DNA of 64,000 bases from CAIKMD01 sp035552195 (GTDB lineage Bacteria > Pseudomonadota > Alphaproteobacteria > ATCC43930 > CGMCC-115725): contig DASZLU010000065.1 in NCBI GenBank assembly GCA_035552195.1, positions 1-64,000 on the forward strand, given 5' to 3'. Shown here piece by piece: positions 25,188-34,014 of this stretch (the first letter of the stretch is position 1; every line of letters begins with the position of its first letter). A program made the position numbers and the translations under genes. The notes below the pieces were generated by a model, which was given only the letters and a program-made list of their open reading frames with translations, did not search any database and was not told where the DNA came from.

Positions 25188-25580
25188 GTGCGCGGCGAGA
25201 TCGTCATTCACTCCCTGGCCGATGCGCGTGCGGCGCTCGCCGCCGCCGCATCCTGCGGCCGGAATGTGATCCTGGCGAGCGCGCCCAGCGCAGCCCTGCA
25301 GGCGGGGCCCGGCTGGTTCAAAGCCGTCATCGAAGAGGTCTGCCAGGCCTACCCGCAGGTCGGCGTGACCGCGATCCTCGACTGCGGCGATCAGCCGGGC
25401 GCGGCGATGGCGGCGCTGCGGCTCGGGCTCAAGAATCTGCGCTTCCACGGCGGGGCCGAGGCCGGCGCGAAACTCGAAGGCATGGGCGCGATCTTCGCGC
25501 CGCGGGCCGAGGCCAGTCTCGATTTGCGCGAAATTTCGGAACCCGAAACCGCCTGCACGGCGTTCCTTCAGGAAGCTTAG
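25188..25580 (+). CDS. Small conserved-looking protein between gap and fba
   Basis: 130 residues from a GTG start 18 bases after gap. I do not recognise a named family. Composition and length are those of a compact soluble alpha/beta protein: alternating segments such as NVILASAPSAALQAGPGWFKAVIEEV, VGVTAILDCGDQPGAAMAALRLGLKNLRF and KLEGMGAIFAPRAEASLDLREI. No signal peptide or membrane span is present. Position suggests a link to sugar phosphate metabolism. It occupies the place where pgk stands in the tkt-gap-pgk-fba clusters of many alphaproteobacteria but is far too short to be pgk and shares no motif with it. Confidence 0.65.
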   Translation: MRGEIVIHSLADARAALAAAASCGRNVILASAPSAALQAGPGWFKAVIEEVCQAYPQVGVTAILDCGDQPGAAMAALRLGLKNLRFHGGAEAGAKLEGMGAIFAPRAEASLDLREISEPETACTAFLQEA

Positions 25581-25592
25581 TCAAAGCTTGTC

Positions 25593-25626
25593 AAGCGGGC
25601 CGGAGTGGCCGACGAGGCCCGCTTTT
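25593..25626 (+). terminator. Intrinsic terminator or attenuator before fba
   Basis: A perfect 9-bp inverted repeat (AAGCGGGCC at 25593-25601 and GGCCCGCTT at 25616-25624) with a 14-base loop is followed by TT. It sits between the small gene and fba, so it probably lowers read-through from the tkt-gap unit and suggests that fba has its own promoter. Confidence 0.55.
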
Positions 25627-25660
25627 GGTATATGGGCGGCAACAACCGAGGACCTTATCC

Positions 25661-26590
25661 ATGCAGCTCACCGAGCGCGTCCGCACTATTCTCTCGCACT
25701 ACGAAAGCGACAATCCCGGCACCAAAGCGAATCTCGCCCGCATCCTGATGCAGGGCAAGCTCGGCGGCACGGGCAAGCTCCTCATTCTTCCTGTCGATCA
25801 AGGTTTCGAGCACGGCCCGGCGCGCAGCTTCGCGCCCAACCCCGCCGGCTACGATCCGCATTACCATTTCCAGCTCGCGCTCGATGCCGGCCTCTCGGCC
25901 TACGCTGCGCCGCTCGGCTTTCTCGAAGCAGGCGCATCGACCTTTGCCGGATCCATTCCAACCATCCTCAAGGTCAACTCGTCGAACAGCCTCGCGCGCG
26001 CCAAGGAAAATCCGTCACAAGCGGTGACGGCGAGCGTGCACGATGCTCTGCGCCTCGGCTGCTCCGCCATCGGTTTCACCATCTATCCCGGCTCCGACGA
26101 CGCTTTCATCATGATGGAAGAGATCGCCGAGATGGCGCGCGAAGCCAAATCCTACGGTCTCGCGGTCGTGGTCTGGTCCTATCCGCGCGGCGGCAATCTC
26201 TCGAAGAACGGTGAGACGGCGATCGACATCTGCGCCTATGGCGCGCATATGGCGGCGCTCCTCGGCGCGCACATCATCAAGGTGAAGCCGCCGACCGACT
26301 TCCTCGAGCTCGATGCGGCAAAGAAAGTCTACGAGAAGGAAAAGATCGACATCTCGACGCCGGCCAAGCGCATCGCGCATGTCGTGCAGTCATGCTTCAA
26401 CGGCAAGCGCATCGTCGTTTTCTCGGGCGGCGAGGCCAAGGATCTCGACGGCGTTTACGACGAGGTTCGCGCGATCCGTGACGGCGGCGCCAATGGCTCG
26501 ATCATCGGCCGCAACACCTTCCAGCGCCCGCGCGCCGAGGCGCTGAAGATGCTCGAGCAAATCGTCGGCATCTATCGCGGCGAGGCATGA
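25661..26590 (+). CDS. fba: Fructose-bisphosphate aldolase, class I (DhnA/FbaB type)
   Basis: 309 residues. The DhnA-type TIM barrel is recognised by LLILPVDQGFEHGP (about 39-52), GCSAIGFTIYPGSDD (about 132-146), AVVVWSYPRGGNLSKNG and the Schiff-base lysine region GAHIIKVKPPTD. It splits fructose 1,6-bisphosphate without a metal. It is preceded by a hairpin and followed 10 bases later by thiE. Class I enzymes of this type replace the class II enzyme in several alphaproteobacterial groups. The start at 25661 (MQLTERV) is followed directly by the family N-terminus. Confidence 0.92.
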   Translation: MQLTERVRTILSHYESDNPGTKANLARILMQGKLGGTGKLLILPVDQGFEHGPARSFAPNPAGYDPHYHFQLALDAGLSAYAAPLGFLEAGASTFAGSIPTILKVNSSNSLARAKENPSQAVTASVHDALRLGCSAIGFTIYPGSDDAFIMMEEIAEMAREAKSYGLAVVVWSYPRGGNLSKNGETAIDICAYGAHMAALLGAHIIKVKPPTDFLELDAAKKVYEKEKIDISTPAKRIAHVVQSCFNGKRIVVFSGGEAKDLDGVYDEVRAIRDGGANGSIIGRNTFQRPRAEALKMLEQIVGIYRGEA

Positions 26591-26600
26591 GCGCCTCTTC

Positions 26601-27236
26601 GTGAGCGCTCGGCTCTATCTGATCACGCCGCCGGCTTTGGAGCCGGCGGCGTTTGCGCCTCAACTCGAAGCCGCGCTCGACGCCGGCGATGTTGCCTGCG
26701 TGCAGCTTCGCCTCAAGGACGTCGACGACGACACGATCCGCCGCGCCGCCGATGTGCTGCGCCCGATCACGCAATCGCGCGATGTCGCTTTTATCATGAA
26801 CGACCGCCCCGACCTGGCGCTGCAGACCGCCAGCGACGGCGTCCATGTCGGCCAGGAAGACGCGTCATACGAAACGGCGCGCAAGATGCTCGGCCTCGAC
26901 AAGATCATCGGCGTCACCTGCTACAACAGCCGCCATCTCGCCATCGAAGCCGCCGAAGCCGGCGCCGATTACGTCGCGTTCGGCGGCTTCTTCCGCTCCA
27001 CCACCAAGGACACGCGCCGCATCGCCGGCAACGATCCTGAAATCCTGACGTGGTGGAACGAGATCATGACCATCCCGTCTTGCGCCATCGGCGGCATCAC
27101 GCCCGAGAATTGCGGCACGCTGGTCAAAGCCGGGACCGACTTCCTTGCCGTCATCGCCGCGGTGTGGGATCACCCGCAAGGCCCCGCCGCCGCCGTTAAA
27201 GCTTTCAACGAAGCGATCAAAGCCGCGACGTCTTGA
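26601..27236 (+). CDS. thiE: Thiamine-phosphate synthase
   Basis: 211 residues of TIM-barrel ThiE. ARLYLITPP opens the first strand; CVQLRLKDVDDDTIRRAA holds pyrimidine pyrophosphate contacts; FIMNDRPDLALQTASDGVHVGQED is the Mg/diphosphate segment; YVAFGGFFRSTTKD replaces the usual GPIFPTxTK phosphate loop; CAIGGITPEN follows. It joins the HMP and thiazole moieties of thiamine. It starts at GTG 26601, 10 bases after fba. The phosphate-loop change is common in the alphaproteobacterial subfamily. Confidence 0.88.
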   Translation: MSARLYLITPPALEPAAFAPQLEAALDAGDVACVQLRLKDVDDDTIRRAADVLRPITQSRDVAFIMNDRPDLALQTASDGVHVGQEDASYETARKMLGLDKIIGVTCYNSRHLAIEAAEAGADYVAFGGFFRSTTKDTRRIAGNDPEILTWWNEIMTIPSCAIGGITPENCGTLVKAGTDFLAVIAAVWDHPQGPAAAVKAFNEAIKAATS

Positions 27237-27240
27237 GCGC

Positions 27241-27840
27241 TTAGGCCGCGGCCGCGTTCAGGCCGAACCGCTTGCGCAGCGCGGCGCGGCTGCTCGCGCG
27301 AATCGCGCGCGCTTGGTCGGGATCGACCGCCCGCGCCAGCGCGACCGCGCCCGCGAGCTCGCAATAGAGCGATACCGCCCGTTCCTTCGCCTCGGCGGGA
27401 TCGTCACCGAGCGCCTCGAACAAAGCAGCGATACGCGCGTGCAGCCGCTCGATGCCGGCGCCAAACCGAGCTTTCGCCAGTGGCCCAAGACGTGCGACAT
27501 CGGCCGCGATCGCCGGTAGCGGACATCCGTCGCTCATTCCCTCTTGATGCAGCGCCGATAGGTAAGAATCGATGTGGAGGCTCAGCGCTTCCGCCGGCGG
27601 CAGGCCTTCGATGCGTTTCGCAAACCGCTCCGCCGTCTGATCGAATGTCGCATCGATCGCTTCGGCGATCAGCGCATCCTTCGAGCGGAAATGCGCATAG
27701 AACCCGCCATGGGTGAGACCGAGCTTCGCCATGAGGGTCGCGACGCTCATGCGCTCCGGCCCCTCGGCACGCAGCATTGCCGACGCCTCCATCACCAGGC
27801 GCTCGTGGGTTTGCTGCTTATGGTCGTCTGCGTATCGCAT
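27241..27840 (-). CDS. TetR/AcrR-family transcriptional repressor
   Basis: 199 residues. The N-terminal TetR helix-turn-helix (about 11-57) contains SVATLMAKLGLTHGGFYAHFRSKDALIAEA, the usual pattern, and the C-terminal half is a variable ligand-binding helical domain. It is divergent from the emrA/emrB efflux genes across a 136-base AT-rich gap, so it is the probable repressor of that pump. A CCCT-N6-AGGG element lies immediately upstream of its start. Confidence 0.9.
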   Translation of the reverse strand: MRYADDHKQQTHERLVMEASAMLRAEGPERMSVATLMAKLGLTHGGFYAHFRSKDALIAEAIDATFDQTAERFAKRIEGLPPAEALSLHIDSYLSALHQEGMSDGCPLPAIAADVARLGPLAKARFGAGIERLHARIAALFEALGDDPAEAKERAVSLYCELAGAVALARAVDPDQARAIRASSRAALRKRFGLNAAAA

Positions 27841-27842
27841 AA

Positions 27843-27856
27843 CCCTTTATATAGGG
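27843..27856. promoter_or_regulatory. Candidate TetR operator
   Basis: CCCTTTATATAGGG has 4-bp inverted arms around an AT core and begins two bases from the tetR start codon. The longer piece ATATAGGGATC also occurs at 10174-10184, after the LLM oxidoreductase gene. A role as the repressor's site is plausible from position only. Confidence 0.3.
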
Positions 27857-27976
27857 ATCATTGTATGTCGATCATCATATTTTTGCATAGCCGACCCTTC
27901 AACTCATCATTTTGCACTGCACAATTATTATATGATATTCGACATTCAATCGATAGCAGTTTGGCAGGAGACGGAA

Positions 27977-29071
27977 ATGGACGGCTCGGTGAGACGGATT
28001 GCGGGCGCTGGCGTCGCGAAACCCCGGCAAAAGCTCAACCGCAAGCGCCTTGCGGTGACGGCATTGGCGGTCGTGGTCGTGACCGCCGGCGCCGGGTATG
28101 GCGATAAATGGTGGACGGTGGGGCGCTTCATCGAGAGCACCGACGACGCCTATGTCGGTGGCGACATCACGGTCATGGCGCCCAAGGTCTCCGGCATCAT
28201 CGCCAAGATTACCGTCGCCGATAATCAGCCGGTCCATGCCGGCGACCTCCTGCTGACCCTCGACGACCGCGACTATCGCGCCGCCCTCGCCAAGGCGGAG
28301 GCCGCGGTCGAGGCGCAGCAAGCGGCGCTCGCCAATCTCGACGCGCATCGCCAATTGCAGGAGGCGGTGGTCGCCGAGACGCAGGCCGCGATCGTTGCCG
28401 CATCGGCCGCGGAAACCCGCGACCGCGCCGATCAAGAGCGGATGCGCGTCCTCTCGGCCTCGGCGGTCGCCTCGGTTCAGTCCTTTCAGCATGCCGATGC
28501 GGCATTCAGGACGTCGCAAGCCGGCACCCAGCAAGCGCGCGCCGCCTTCGAAGCGGCGCAGCGCCAACTCGATGTGATCGCGTCGGAGAAAAGACAGGCG
28601 GAGGCTGCCCTTGCTGGCGCGATGGCGGATCGTGACACGGCAAAGCTCAATCTCAGCTACACCGAATTACGCGCGCCGATCGACGGCACGATCGGCAATC
28701 GCAGTGCCCGAATCGGCAGCTACGCCACGGTTGGCGCGCAGCTTCTCTCGGTCATCCCGGCGCAAGGCCTCTGGGTCGATGCGAATTTCAAAGAGAACCA
28801 GCTCGCCGCGATGCGTGCCGGTCAGTCCGCGACGATCACCGCCGATGCCGCGCCGGGCATGGAATTCCACGGCCGTATAACCAGCCTCGCCCCGGCAACG
28901 GGTGCGGAGTTCAGCATCCTGCCACCCGAGAACGCGACCGGCAATTTCACCAAGATCGTGCAGCGCGTCCCGGTTCGCATTGCCCTCGAGGGCGACGCCG
29001 CCGCGCTCAATCCGCTGCGCCCCGGGCTTTCGGTCAGTGTCGACGTCGATGAGCGTGGCAAGGATCGGTAA
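27977..29071 (+). CDS. emrA: HlyD/EmrA-family membrane fusion protein of an efflux pump
   Basis: 364 residues. An N-terminal anchor (LAVTALAVVVVTAGAGYG, about 25-42) is followed by the first lipoyl half (STDDAYVGGDITVMAPKVSGIIAKI), a long alpha-helical hairpin (about 100-215, Ala/Gln rich), the second lipoyl half (LSYTELRAPIDGTIGNRSARIG) and a beta-barrel domain. AGGAGA lies 5-10 bases before the ATG at 27977. It links the inner-membrane transporter encoded next to an outer-membrane channel that is not in the window. It starts 136 bases from the divergent tetR and is coupled to emrB (2-base gap). Confidence 0.9.
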   Translation: MDGSVRRIAGAGVAKPRQKLNRKRLAVTALAVVVVTAGAGYGDKWWTVGRFIESTDDAYVGGDITVMAPKVSGIIAKITVADNQPVHAGDLLLTLDDRDYRAALAKAEAAVEAQQAALANLDAHRQLQEAVVAETQAAIVAASAAETRDRADQERMRVLSASAVASVQSFQHADAAFRTSQAGTQQARAAFEAAQRQLDVIASEKRQAEAALAGAMADRDTAKLNLSYTELRAPIDGTIGNRSARIGSYATVGAQLLSVIPAQGLWVDANFKENQLAAMRAGQSATITADAAPGMEFHGRITSLAPATGAEFSILPPENATGNFTKIVQRVPVRIALEGDAAALNPLRPGLSVSVDVDERGKDR

Positions 29072-29073
29072 TC

Positions 29074-30663
29074 ATGACAATGTCAGCCGGGACCGCCCCC
29101 GTCTCGCCCGCCGATCTGCCGCTCGGCGAAAAGGTGCTGGCATTCAGCATCATGTGCATCGGCTTCTTCATCGCGCTGCTCGACATTCAGATCGTCTCGG
29201 CGTCGCTGCAAGACATCGGCGGCGGTCTGTCGGCGGGCCCCGATGAAGTCGCATGGGTTCAGACCAGCTATCTGATCGCCGAGATCGTCGTGATCCCACT
29301 GTCGGGCTGGCTGTCGCGCGTGATGTCGACGCGGTGGTTGTTCGCCGCCTCGGCGGCCGGCTTCACCCTGACGAGCCTCGCTTGCGGCTGGGCCTGGGAC
29401 ATCAACAGCATGATCGCGTTCCGCGCGCTGCAAGGCTTCCTCGGCGGCTCGATGATCCCGACAGCGTTCACGACGGCCTTTCTTTATTTCAACAAGCAGC
29501 AGATCGTGGTCGCGGCCGCGGTCGTTGGCGGTATCTCGTCCCTGGCCCCCACCTTGGGCCCGACCGTCGGCGGCTGGATCACCGATCATTATTCCTGGCA
29601 CTGGCTGTTCTTCATCAACCTCGTGCCCGGCGCCTTTATCTCGATCGCCGTGCCGATGCTGGTCAAGGTCGACCGTCCCAACGTCGCGCTGCTGCGCGGC
29701 GCCGACTATCTCGGCATCGTGCTGATGGCCTTGTTCCTCGGCTGTCTCGAATACACGCTCGAGGAAGGCCCGCGCTGGGATTGGTTCGGCGACACCACGA
29801 TCCGCACCACCGCCTGGATCGCGGCCATCGCCGGCGTCGGCTTTATCGCCCGCTCCCTCACCTATAACCAGCCGGTCGTCGATCTGCGCGCGCTGAAAAA
29901 TCTCAACTTCGCGATCGGCTGCTTTCTCTCGTTCGTGTCAGGCGTCGGCATCTTCGCGACGATCTACCTGACTCCGGTTTTCCTCGCCCGCGTCCGCGGT
30001 TTCAGCGCCTCCGAGATCGGCTTTACCGTCTTCTCGACCGGACTGTTTCAACTTGCCGCCATTCCCATCTACACGATCTTCGCCAAACGCGTCGACCTGC
30101 GCGTGCTGATGTTCATCGGCCTCGCGCTCTTCGCGGGCGGGCTTTGGCTCTTCACGCCGATCACGCACGAATGGGGCTGGCAGGAATTGATCCTGCCGCA
30201 AGCGTTGCGCGGCTTCTCGCAGCAATTCGCCGTCGCGCCGATCGTCACCCTCACCCTCGGCGGCCTTGCGCCCGACCGGCTGAAGCTCGCTTCCGGCCTC
30301 TTCAACCTTATGCGCAATCTCGGCGGCGCGATCGGCATCGCCGCTTGCGGGACGTTGCTGAACGATCGCACCAACCTGCATTTCCTGCGCCTGGCCGAGC
30401 ATCTGAACCAAGGCGACAGCACCGCCGCCGCTTTGCTCGCCCGCATGGCCGCCCGCGGCACGACGATCTTCAACGGCGATGCGGTTCGTGGAAAAGCCAC
30501 TGCGCTCCACGAACTCGCCGGGCTTTTGATGCGCGAAGCGCTGACCCAGACCTTCGCCGATATCTTTCTGGTGATCGCCGTCTGTATCGCGCTGGCCGCT
30601 TTCGCCGTGCCGCTGATGCGCAAGGTGGCGCCGCCGAAAGGTCCCGCCGCGGAATCGCACTAG
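29074..30663 (+). CDS. emrB: DHA2-family MFS multidrug efflux transporter (EmrB type)
   Basis: 529 residues with 14 predicted membrane spans. The N-terminal signature FFIALLDIQIVSASLQDIGGGLSAGPDEVAWVQTSYLIAEIV matches EmrB/QacA in positions and loop lengths, and RALQGFLGGSMIPTAFT carries motif C features of exporters. It is a proton antiporter that expels hydrophobic toxic compounds with EmrA. An alternative ATG lies 6 bases downstream at 29080. Confidence 0.93.
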   Translation: MTMSAGTAPVSPADLPLGEKVLAFSIMCIGFFIALLDIQIVSASLQDIGGGLSAGPDEVAWVQTSYLIAEIVVIPLSGWLSRVMSTRWLFAASAAGFTLTSLACGWAWDINSMIAFRALQGFLGGSMIPTAFTTAFLYFNKQQIVVAAAVVGGISSLAPTLGPTVGGWITDHYSWHWLFFINLVPGAFISIAVPMLVKVDRPNVALLRGADYLGIVLMALFLGCLEYTLEEGPRWDWFGDTTIRTTAWIAAIAGVGFIARSLTYNQPVVDLRALKNLNFAIGCFLSFVSGVGIFATIYLTPVFLARVRGFSASEIGFTVFSTGLFQLAAIPIYTIFAKRVDLRVLMFIGLALFAGGLWLFTPITHEWGWQELILPQALRGFSQQFAVAPIVTLTLGGLAPDRLKLASGLFNLMRNLGGAIGIAACGTLLNDRTNLHFLRLAEHLNQGDSTAAALLARMAARGTTIFNGDAVRGKATALHELAGLLMREALTQTFADIFLVIAVCIALAAFAVPLMRKVAPPKGPAAESH

Positions 30664-30759
30664 CCGACACCAGACGAGATGCGCGCCGCGCATATCTCGC
30701 GCAGACTCCATGTCTTTGCACAGCTTCCGCGGGCATCCAGCGCGTGATAGAAGCTATTC

Positions 30760-31230
30760 ATGCGGATTTTTCGCCTTTTGCCGGCTCTCTGCTTCGCTGC
30801 CGCGACGATCGGCCCGGCGCAGGCCGCCGATCCTTTTTATCTCGGGACGTGGAAATTCACCTCGGCCGTCGTCGCGCCCTGGGCCGCACCGGCTGCGCGG
30901 AAGCCGAACCGGAAGGAGCGCGACGCTCTTCTGGACAAGACCGTATCGCTCAAGCCAAAGGAGATCGCCGGTCCGCGCGTCTTCACCTGCCCGCGCCCCA
31001 ATTACCGGCTGAAGGAATATCGGGTCACGGATCTGTTCGAGGGCGCGTTCGGCGAAATGCGCGAGCGCGACCCGGCCATCGATCCCGACAAACTCGCCGC
31101 GCGGCTCGGCTTCAAGAGCAAGGATATCCGCACCCTCGAGACCGGCTGCGAATTCGACTGGCACTTCGTCGACGAGGCAACGGCCGAGATCGGCTATGAC
31201 GACTGGGTCTATACGCTGAGGAAGCAGTAG
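30760..31230 (+). CDS. Exported hypothetical protein
   Basis: 156 residues with a clear signal peptide (MRIFRLLPALCFAAATIGPAQA, cleavage probably after AQA). The mature part starts ADPFYLGTWKFTSAVVAPW, reminiscent of small lipocalin-like or heme/copper-resistance periplasmic proteins (GTWK...), and contains two Cys (TCPRPNYR and TGCEFDW) that could form a disulfide. No family assigned. It sits alone between emrB and the convergent GT gene, with 16 bases to the latter's stop. Confidence 0.7.
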   Translation: MRIFRLLPALCFAAATIGPAQAADPFYLGTWKFTSAVVAPWAAPAARKPNRKERDALLDKTVSLKPKEIAGPRVFTCPRPNYRLKEYRVTDLFEGAFGEMRERDPAIDPDKLAARLGFKSKDIRTLETGCEFDWHFVDEATAEIGYDDWVYTLRKQ

Positions 31231-31246
31231 CGGGGCGGGTGCGCTT

Positions 31247-32782
31247 TTAGCGGCGTGCGGCGTCCGCCGGCGCGAGGCGCGCGATCGGCGGCGGGAAAGG
31301 CATCGACATCATCGGCGCGCTCTCGCAGCGTCCCGGCCGCTGGGCGACGCAGGCCGAACCAAAACATTGCTGCGAGACGAAGCCCGATTCTGCGGGCGGC
31401 GTCTTCGTATAGATCAGCGTATCGAAGCTCGACCTCGTTGCAGCGAACTCCGCGTCGTCCTTCGGCCAATAGATCGGCACGGCGCGGTGCAGATAGCTGT
31501 AGCCGCCGCTCTCGACCCAGTCCTTGCCGTCGCCGCCGTAAAGCCCGAGGCCGCAAAGCTGCGTTTCCTGCCGGACATAGCCAATAGCCTCGAGCATATC
31601 GTGATCGCGGTAGCGCAATGCTGTCATCGTCGGGCCTGACCAAACCTCGAACATGAGAACGCTGCCGCAAGCGACGATCGCAACCGCCGGCAACGCAACC
31701 GCCGGGATGGGAACGACGCCCTTCGTGCGCAGCCAATCACTTGCCCACACGCTCAATTGCGCGACACCGATGCCCGCCAAGACGCTGGTCAGCACGATGG
31801 CGGGATAGATGAAGCGGTATTCCTTATGGGCAATGAGCGAATGCGTCGCGACGATCGCGAGGGCATAGACGAGCAGCCGCGGATGACGCCAGGCGCCGAG
31901 CAGCGTCAGCGCCAGCATGGCGCCCAAGCTGCCGCGCCACAGTTCGCGCTCACCGAGCAGATAGAAATTCCACGGCTCGGTTCCGAACGTGCTGCTGACA
32001 CCATCAAAAACGTTGTACCAGACATAACGCCAGACCGAGACCAAAGGAGAGCCCAGCGTCGCCGTATCGATGACGGCAATCACGAGCACGGCCAGCATGG
32101 CCCCGGCGATCAACGCGCCGCGTTGAGCGCGCGGGAAGCGCCAAAGCAGCCAGACACCGATCAGCCCGAGCATCGGCGCAAGCTGGATACGCAAGAGAAA
32201 GAGAAGGCCGAGAAGCAGCCCGCCGGTGAAAGCCCGGCGGCGCGACGCGATCGGCTTTCCCGGATCGACGACGTAAACCGCGATCACCAATAGGTGCCCG
32301 GCGACCACGTCCATGAGGGTGCGCGCACCGAAATAGACGAGCTCCGGCGCGATCACAACGAAAAGCGCGCCGATCGCCGCAGCGGGGACGCCGAAAGAAC
32401 GACGGCACCAAGCGTAACAACAGGCGACCGGCGCTACGGCCAACGTCGCGAAAGCTGCATCGATCACCGGCATGTAATAGTCGGGGCCGTCGCCCAGCAG
32501 CCGGGCCGCTTCCATCAGACCGGCAACGATCCCCGGCAAAATCCAAGAACGGATGCCGAGCTGGAATTCCCAGGGGACCAGTCCCGTGCCGTAAACGAGC
32601 CGGTGCGCCTGCTCGGTCGCCTGAAAGACCTCGTCGCCCCAATTGATGCTCGGCAACGCGAGGAGCGACATCAATCGCAGGACGGCGGCCGCGAGCAGCA
32701 GCGCGCCGAGGATCGCGGCCTCGGCATGGCGCCTCGGAATCGCACGCGCGGGCGCTGCGACAAGCTCGGTTTGAACGACCAC
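31247..32782 (-). CDS. Membrane mannosyltransferase-like protein (GT22/ALG9-PIGB type)
   Basis: 511 residues with about ten hydrophobic segments. INWGDEVFQATEQAHRLVYGTG (about 45-66) holds the acidic GDE that acts as the catalytic base in GT-C enzymes, WEFQLGIRSWILPG follows as in ALG9/PIGB enzymes, and LIAHKEYRFIYPAIV (about 309-323) is the HKE.RF signature of GT22. It probably transfers a sugar from a polyprenyl-phosphate donor on the periplasmic side; the acceptor is unknown. A GTG start at 32782 is used, with AAGGG upstream. It is monocistronic by spacing. Confidence 0.8.
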   Translation of the reverse strand: MVVQTELVAAPARAIPRRHAEAAILGALLLAAAVLRLMSLLALPSINWGDEVFQATEQAHRLVYGTGLVPWEFQLGIRSWILPGIVAGLMEAARLLGDGPDYYMPVIDAAFATLAVAPVACCYAWCRRSFGVPAAAIGALFVVIAPELVYFGARTLMDVVAGHLLVIAVYVVDPGKPIASRRRAFTGGLLLGLLFLLRIQLAPMLGLIGVWLLWRFPRAQRGALIAGAMLAVLVIAVIDTATLGSPLVSVWRYVWYNVFDGVSSTFGTEPWNFYLLGERELWRGSLGAMLALTLLGAWRHPRLLVYALAIVATHSLIAHKEYRFIYPAIVLTSVLAGIGVAQLSVWASDWLRTKGVVPIPAVALPAVAIVACGSVLMFEVWSGPTMTALRYRDHDMLEAIGYVRQETQLCGLGLYGGDGKDWVESGGYSYLHRAVPIYWPKDDAEFAATRSSFDTLIYTKTPPAESGFVSQQCFGSACVAQRPGRCESAPMMSMPFPPPIARLAPADAARR

Positions 32783-32892
32783 CCTTCGTATCCCTTAACG
32801 CGCCGGCGCGCCTCGACGCTCGCGAGGGCAAGACTAGCGATGTCAGGGTAAGGGAATGCTTAACGAATTGGCGACGCCGGCGCCGCCAGGCC

Positions 32893-33906
32893 TCAGCGCA
32901 CGGGCGCCCAAAGCACGTCGTCGATGTGGGTCGCGCCGGACGCCAACATGACCAACCGGTCGAAGCCCAGGGCAATCCCCGCGCTTTCCGGCATGCCATG
33001 CGCCAGCGCGGCAAGGAAATCCCCGTCGATCGGATAGGTCTCGCCATAGAGGTCGCGTTTCTTGGCGACATCGGCTTCAAAACGCCGACGTTGCTCGGCC
33101 GCGTCGGTCAGCTCGCCGAACGCGTTGGCCAGTTCCAAGCCACAGACATAAAGCTCGAAACGCTCGCACACTGTCGGATCGCTCGCTTTGGGCCGCGCCA
33201 GCGCCGCCATCTCGATCGGATAATCATAGAGCACGGTCGGCACGCCGATGCCGAGCTTCGGCTCGATCGCGGCGAGGAAGATGCGGAAGAACAGATCCTC
33301 CCAGCTATCGCCTTGATGCGGCGCGATGCCTAAAGGCAGCGAAGCGGCGGCGAGCGCGTCGCGATTGTCGATCGTTGCCAGCACATCGATGCCGCAATGT
33401 CGGCTGAAGGCTTCGGCGACGGTCAGCCGCTCCCAAGCGCCATGCGGATCGCAGACCCGTCCCTGCCATGTCATCAGCCGCGTGCCGGCGGCGCGTAACA
33501 GCGCTTCGCAATCGCCGACGAGGTCGAGATAGGTCGCGCCGGCGCGATACCATTCGAGCATCGCGAATTCCGGCGAATGGGTGGCGCCGCGCTCGGCGTT
33601 CCGAAAACAGTGCGTAAGCTGGAAGATGCGCGGCATCCCCGCGACCAGAAGCTTCTTCATCGCGAATTCGGGCGAGGTGTGGAGGTAGCGCGGCGCGGTC
33701 TCCTCGCCGGGCAAATCGAGCCGGGTTGCAAACGCTTTGAGATGCGGCTCGAGCCCGGGGCTCACTTGCAGCGCCGGGGTCTCGACCTCGGTGAAGCCGC
33801 GCGCAGCAAACAAGCCGCGCATCGCGTTAAGGATATTGCTGCGCGCCTCGAGATAGGGACGGCGGCGCGCCAGGGCATCGGGCCGCCACCATGCGCTGTC
33901 CGTCAT
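32893..33906 (-). CDS. epmA: Elongation factor P-lysine (beta)-lysyltransferase EpmA (PoxA/GenX/YjeA)
   Basis: 337 residues. A class II lysyl-tRNA synthetase catalytic core without the anticodon domain: motif 2 region YLHTSPEFAMKKLLVAGMPRIFQLTHCFRNAERGATHSPEFAMLEWYRAG and motif 3 GIALGFDRLVML. It attaches lysine to elongation factor P, encoded divergently 108 bases away, which is strong context support. EpmB (lysine 2,3-aminomutase) is not in the window. Some alphaproteobacteria carry it adjacent to EpmA. Confidence 0.92.
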   Translation of the reverse strand: MTDSAWWRPDALARRRPYLEARSNILNAMRGLFAARGFTEVETPALQVSPGLEPHLKAFATRLDLPGEETAPRYLHTSPEFAMKKLLVAGMPRIFQLTHCFRNAERGATHSPEFAMLEWYRAGATYLDLVGDCEALLRAAGTRLMTWQGRVCDPHGAWERLTVAEAFSRHCGIDVLATIDNRDALAAASLPLGIAPHQGDSWEDLFFRIFLAAIEPKLGIGVPTVLYDYPIEMAALARPKASDPTVCERFELYVCGLELANAFGELTDAAEQRRRFEADVAKKRDLYGETYPIDGDFLAALAHGMPESAGIALGFDRLVMLASGATHIDDVLWAPVR

Positions 33907-34014
33907 CCAAACGTCCCTTTCATAAGCCCTACCCCTTTCATAAGACCCATCGAACTGCTAGGAACCTGCGCCAAATCCCATGACCGCCGCAACTGCCGCG
34001 CCAAAGGAAGCGCC

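Noticed and set aside
25188..25580. Truncated pgk in the gap-fba interval
   Set aside because: 130 residues with none of the phosphoglycerate kinase motifs (such as the N-terminal substrate or C-terminal nucleotide motifs).
30144..31199. Long plus-strand frame overlapping the 3' end of emrB and the exported protein gene
   Set aside because: Arg-rich, low-complexity translation typical of a shadow frame; the exported protein frame has a proper signal peptide.
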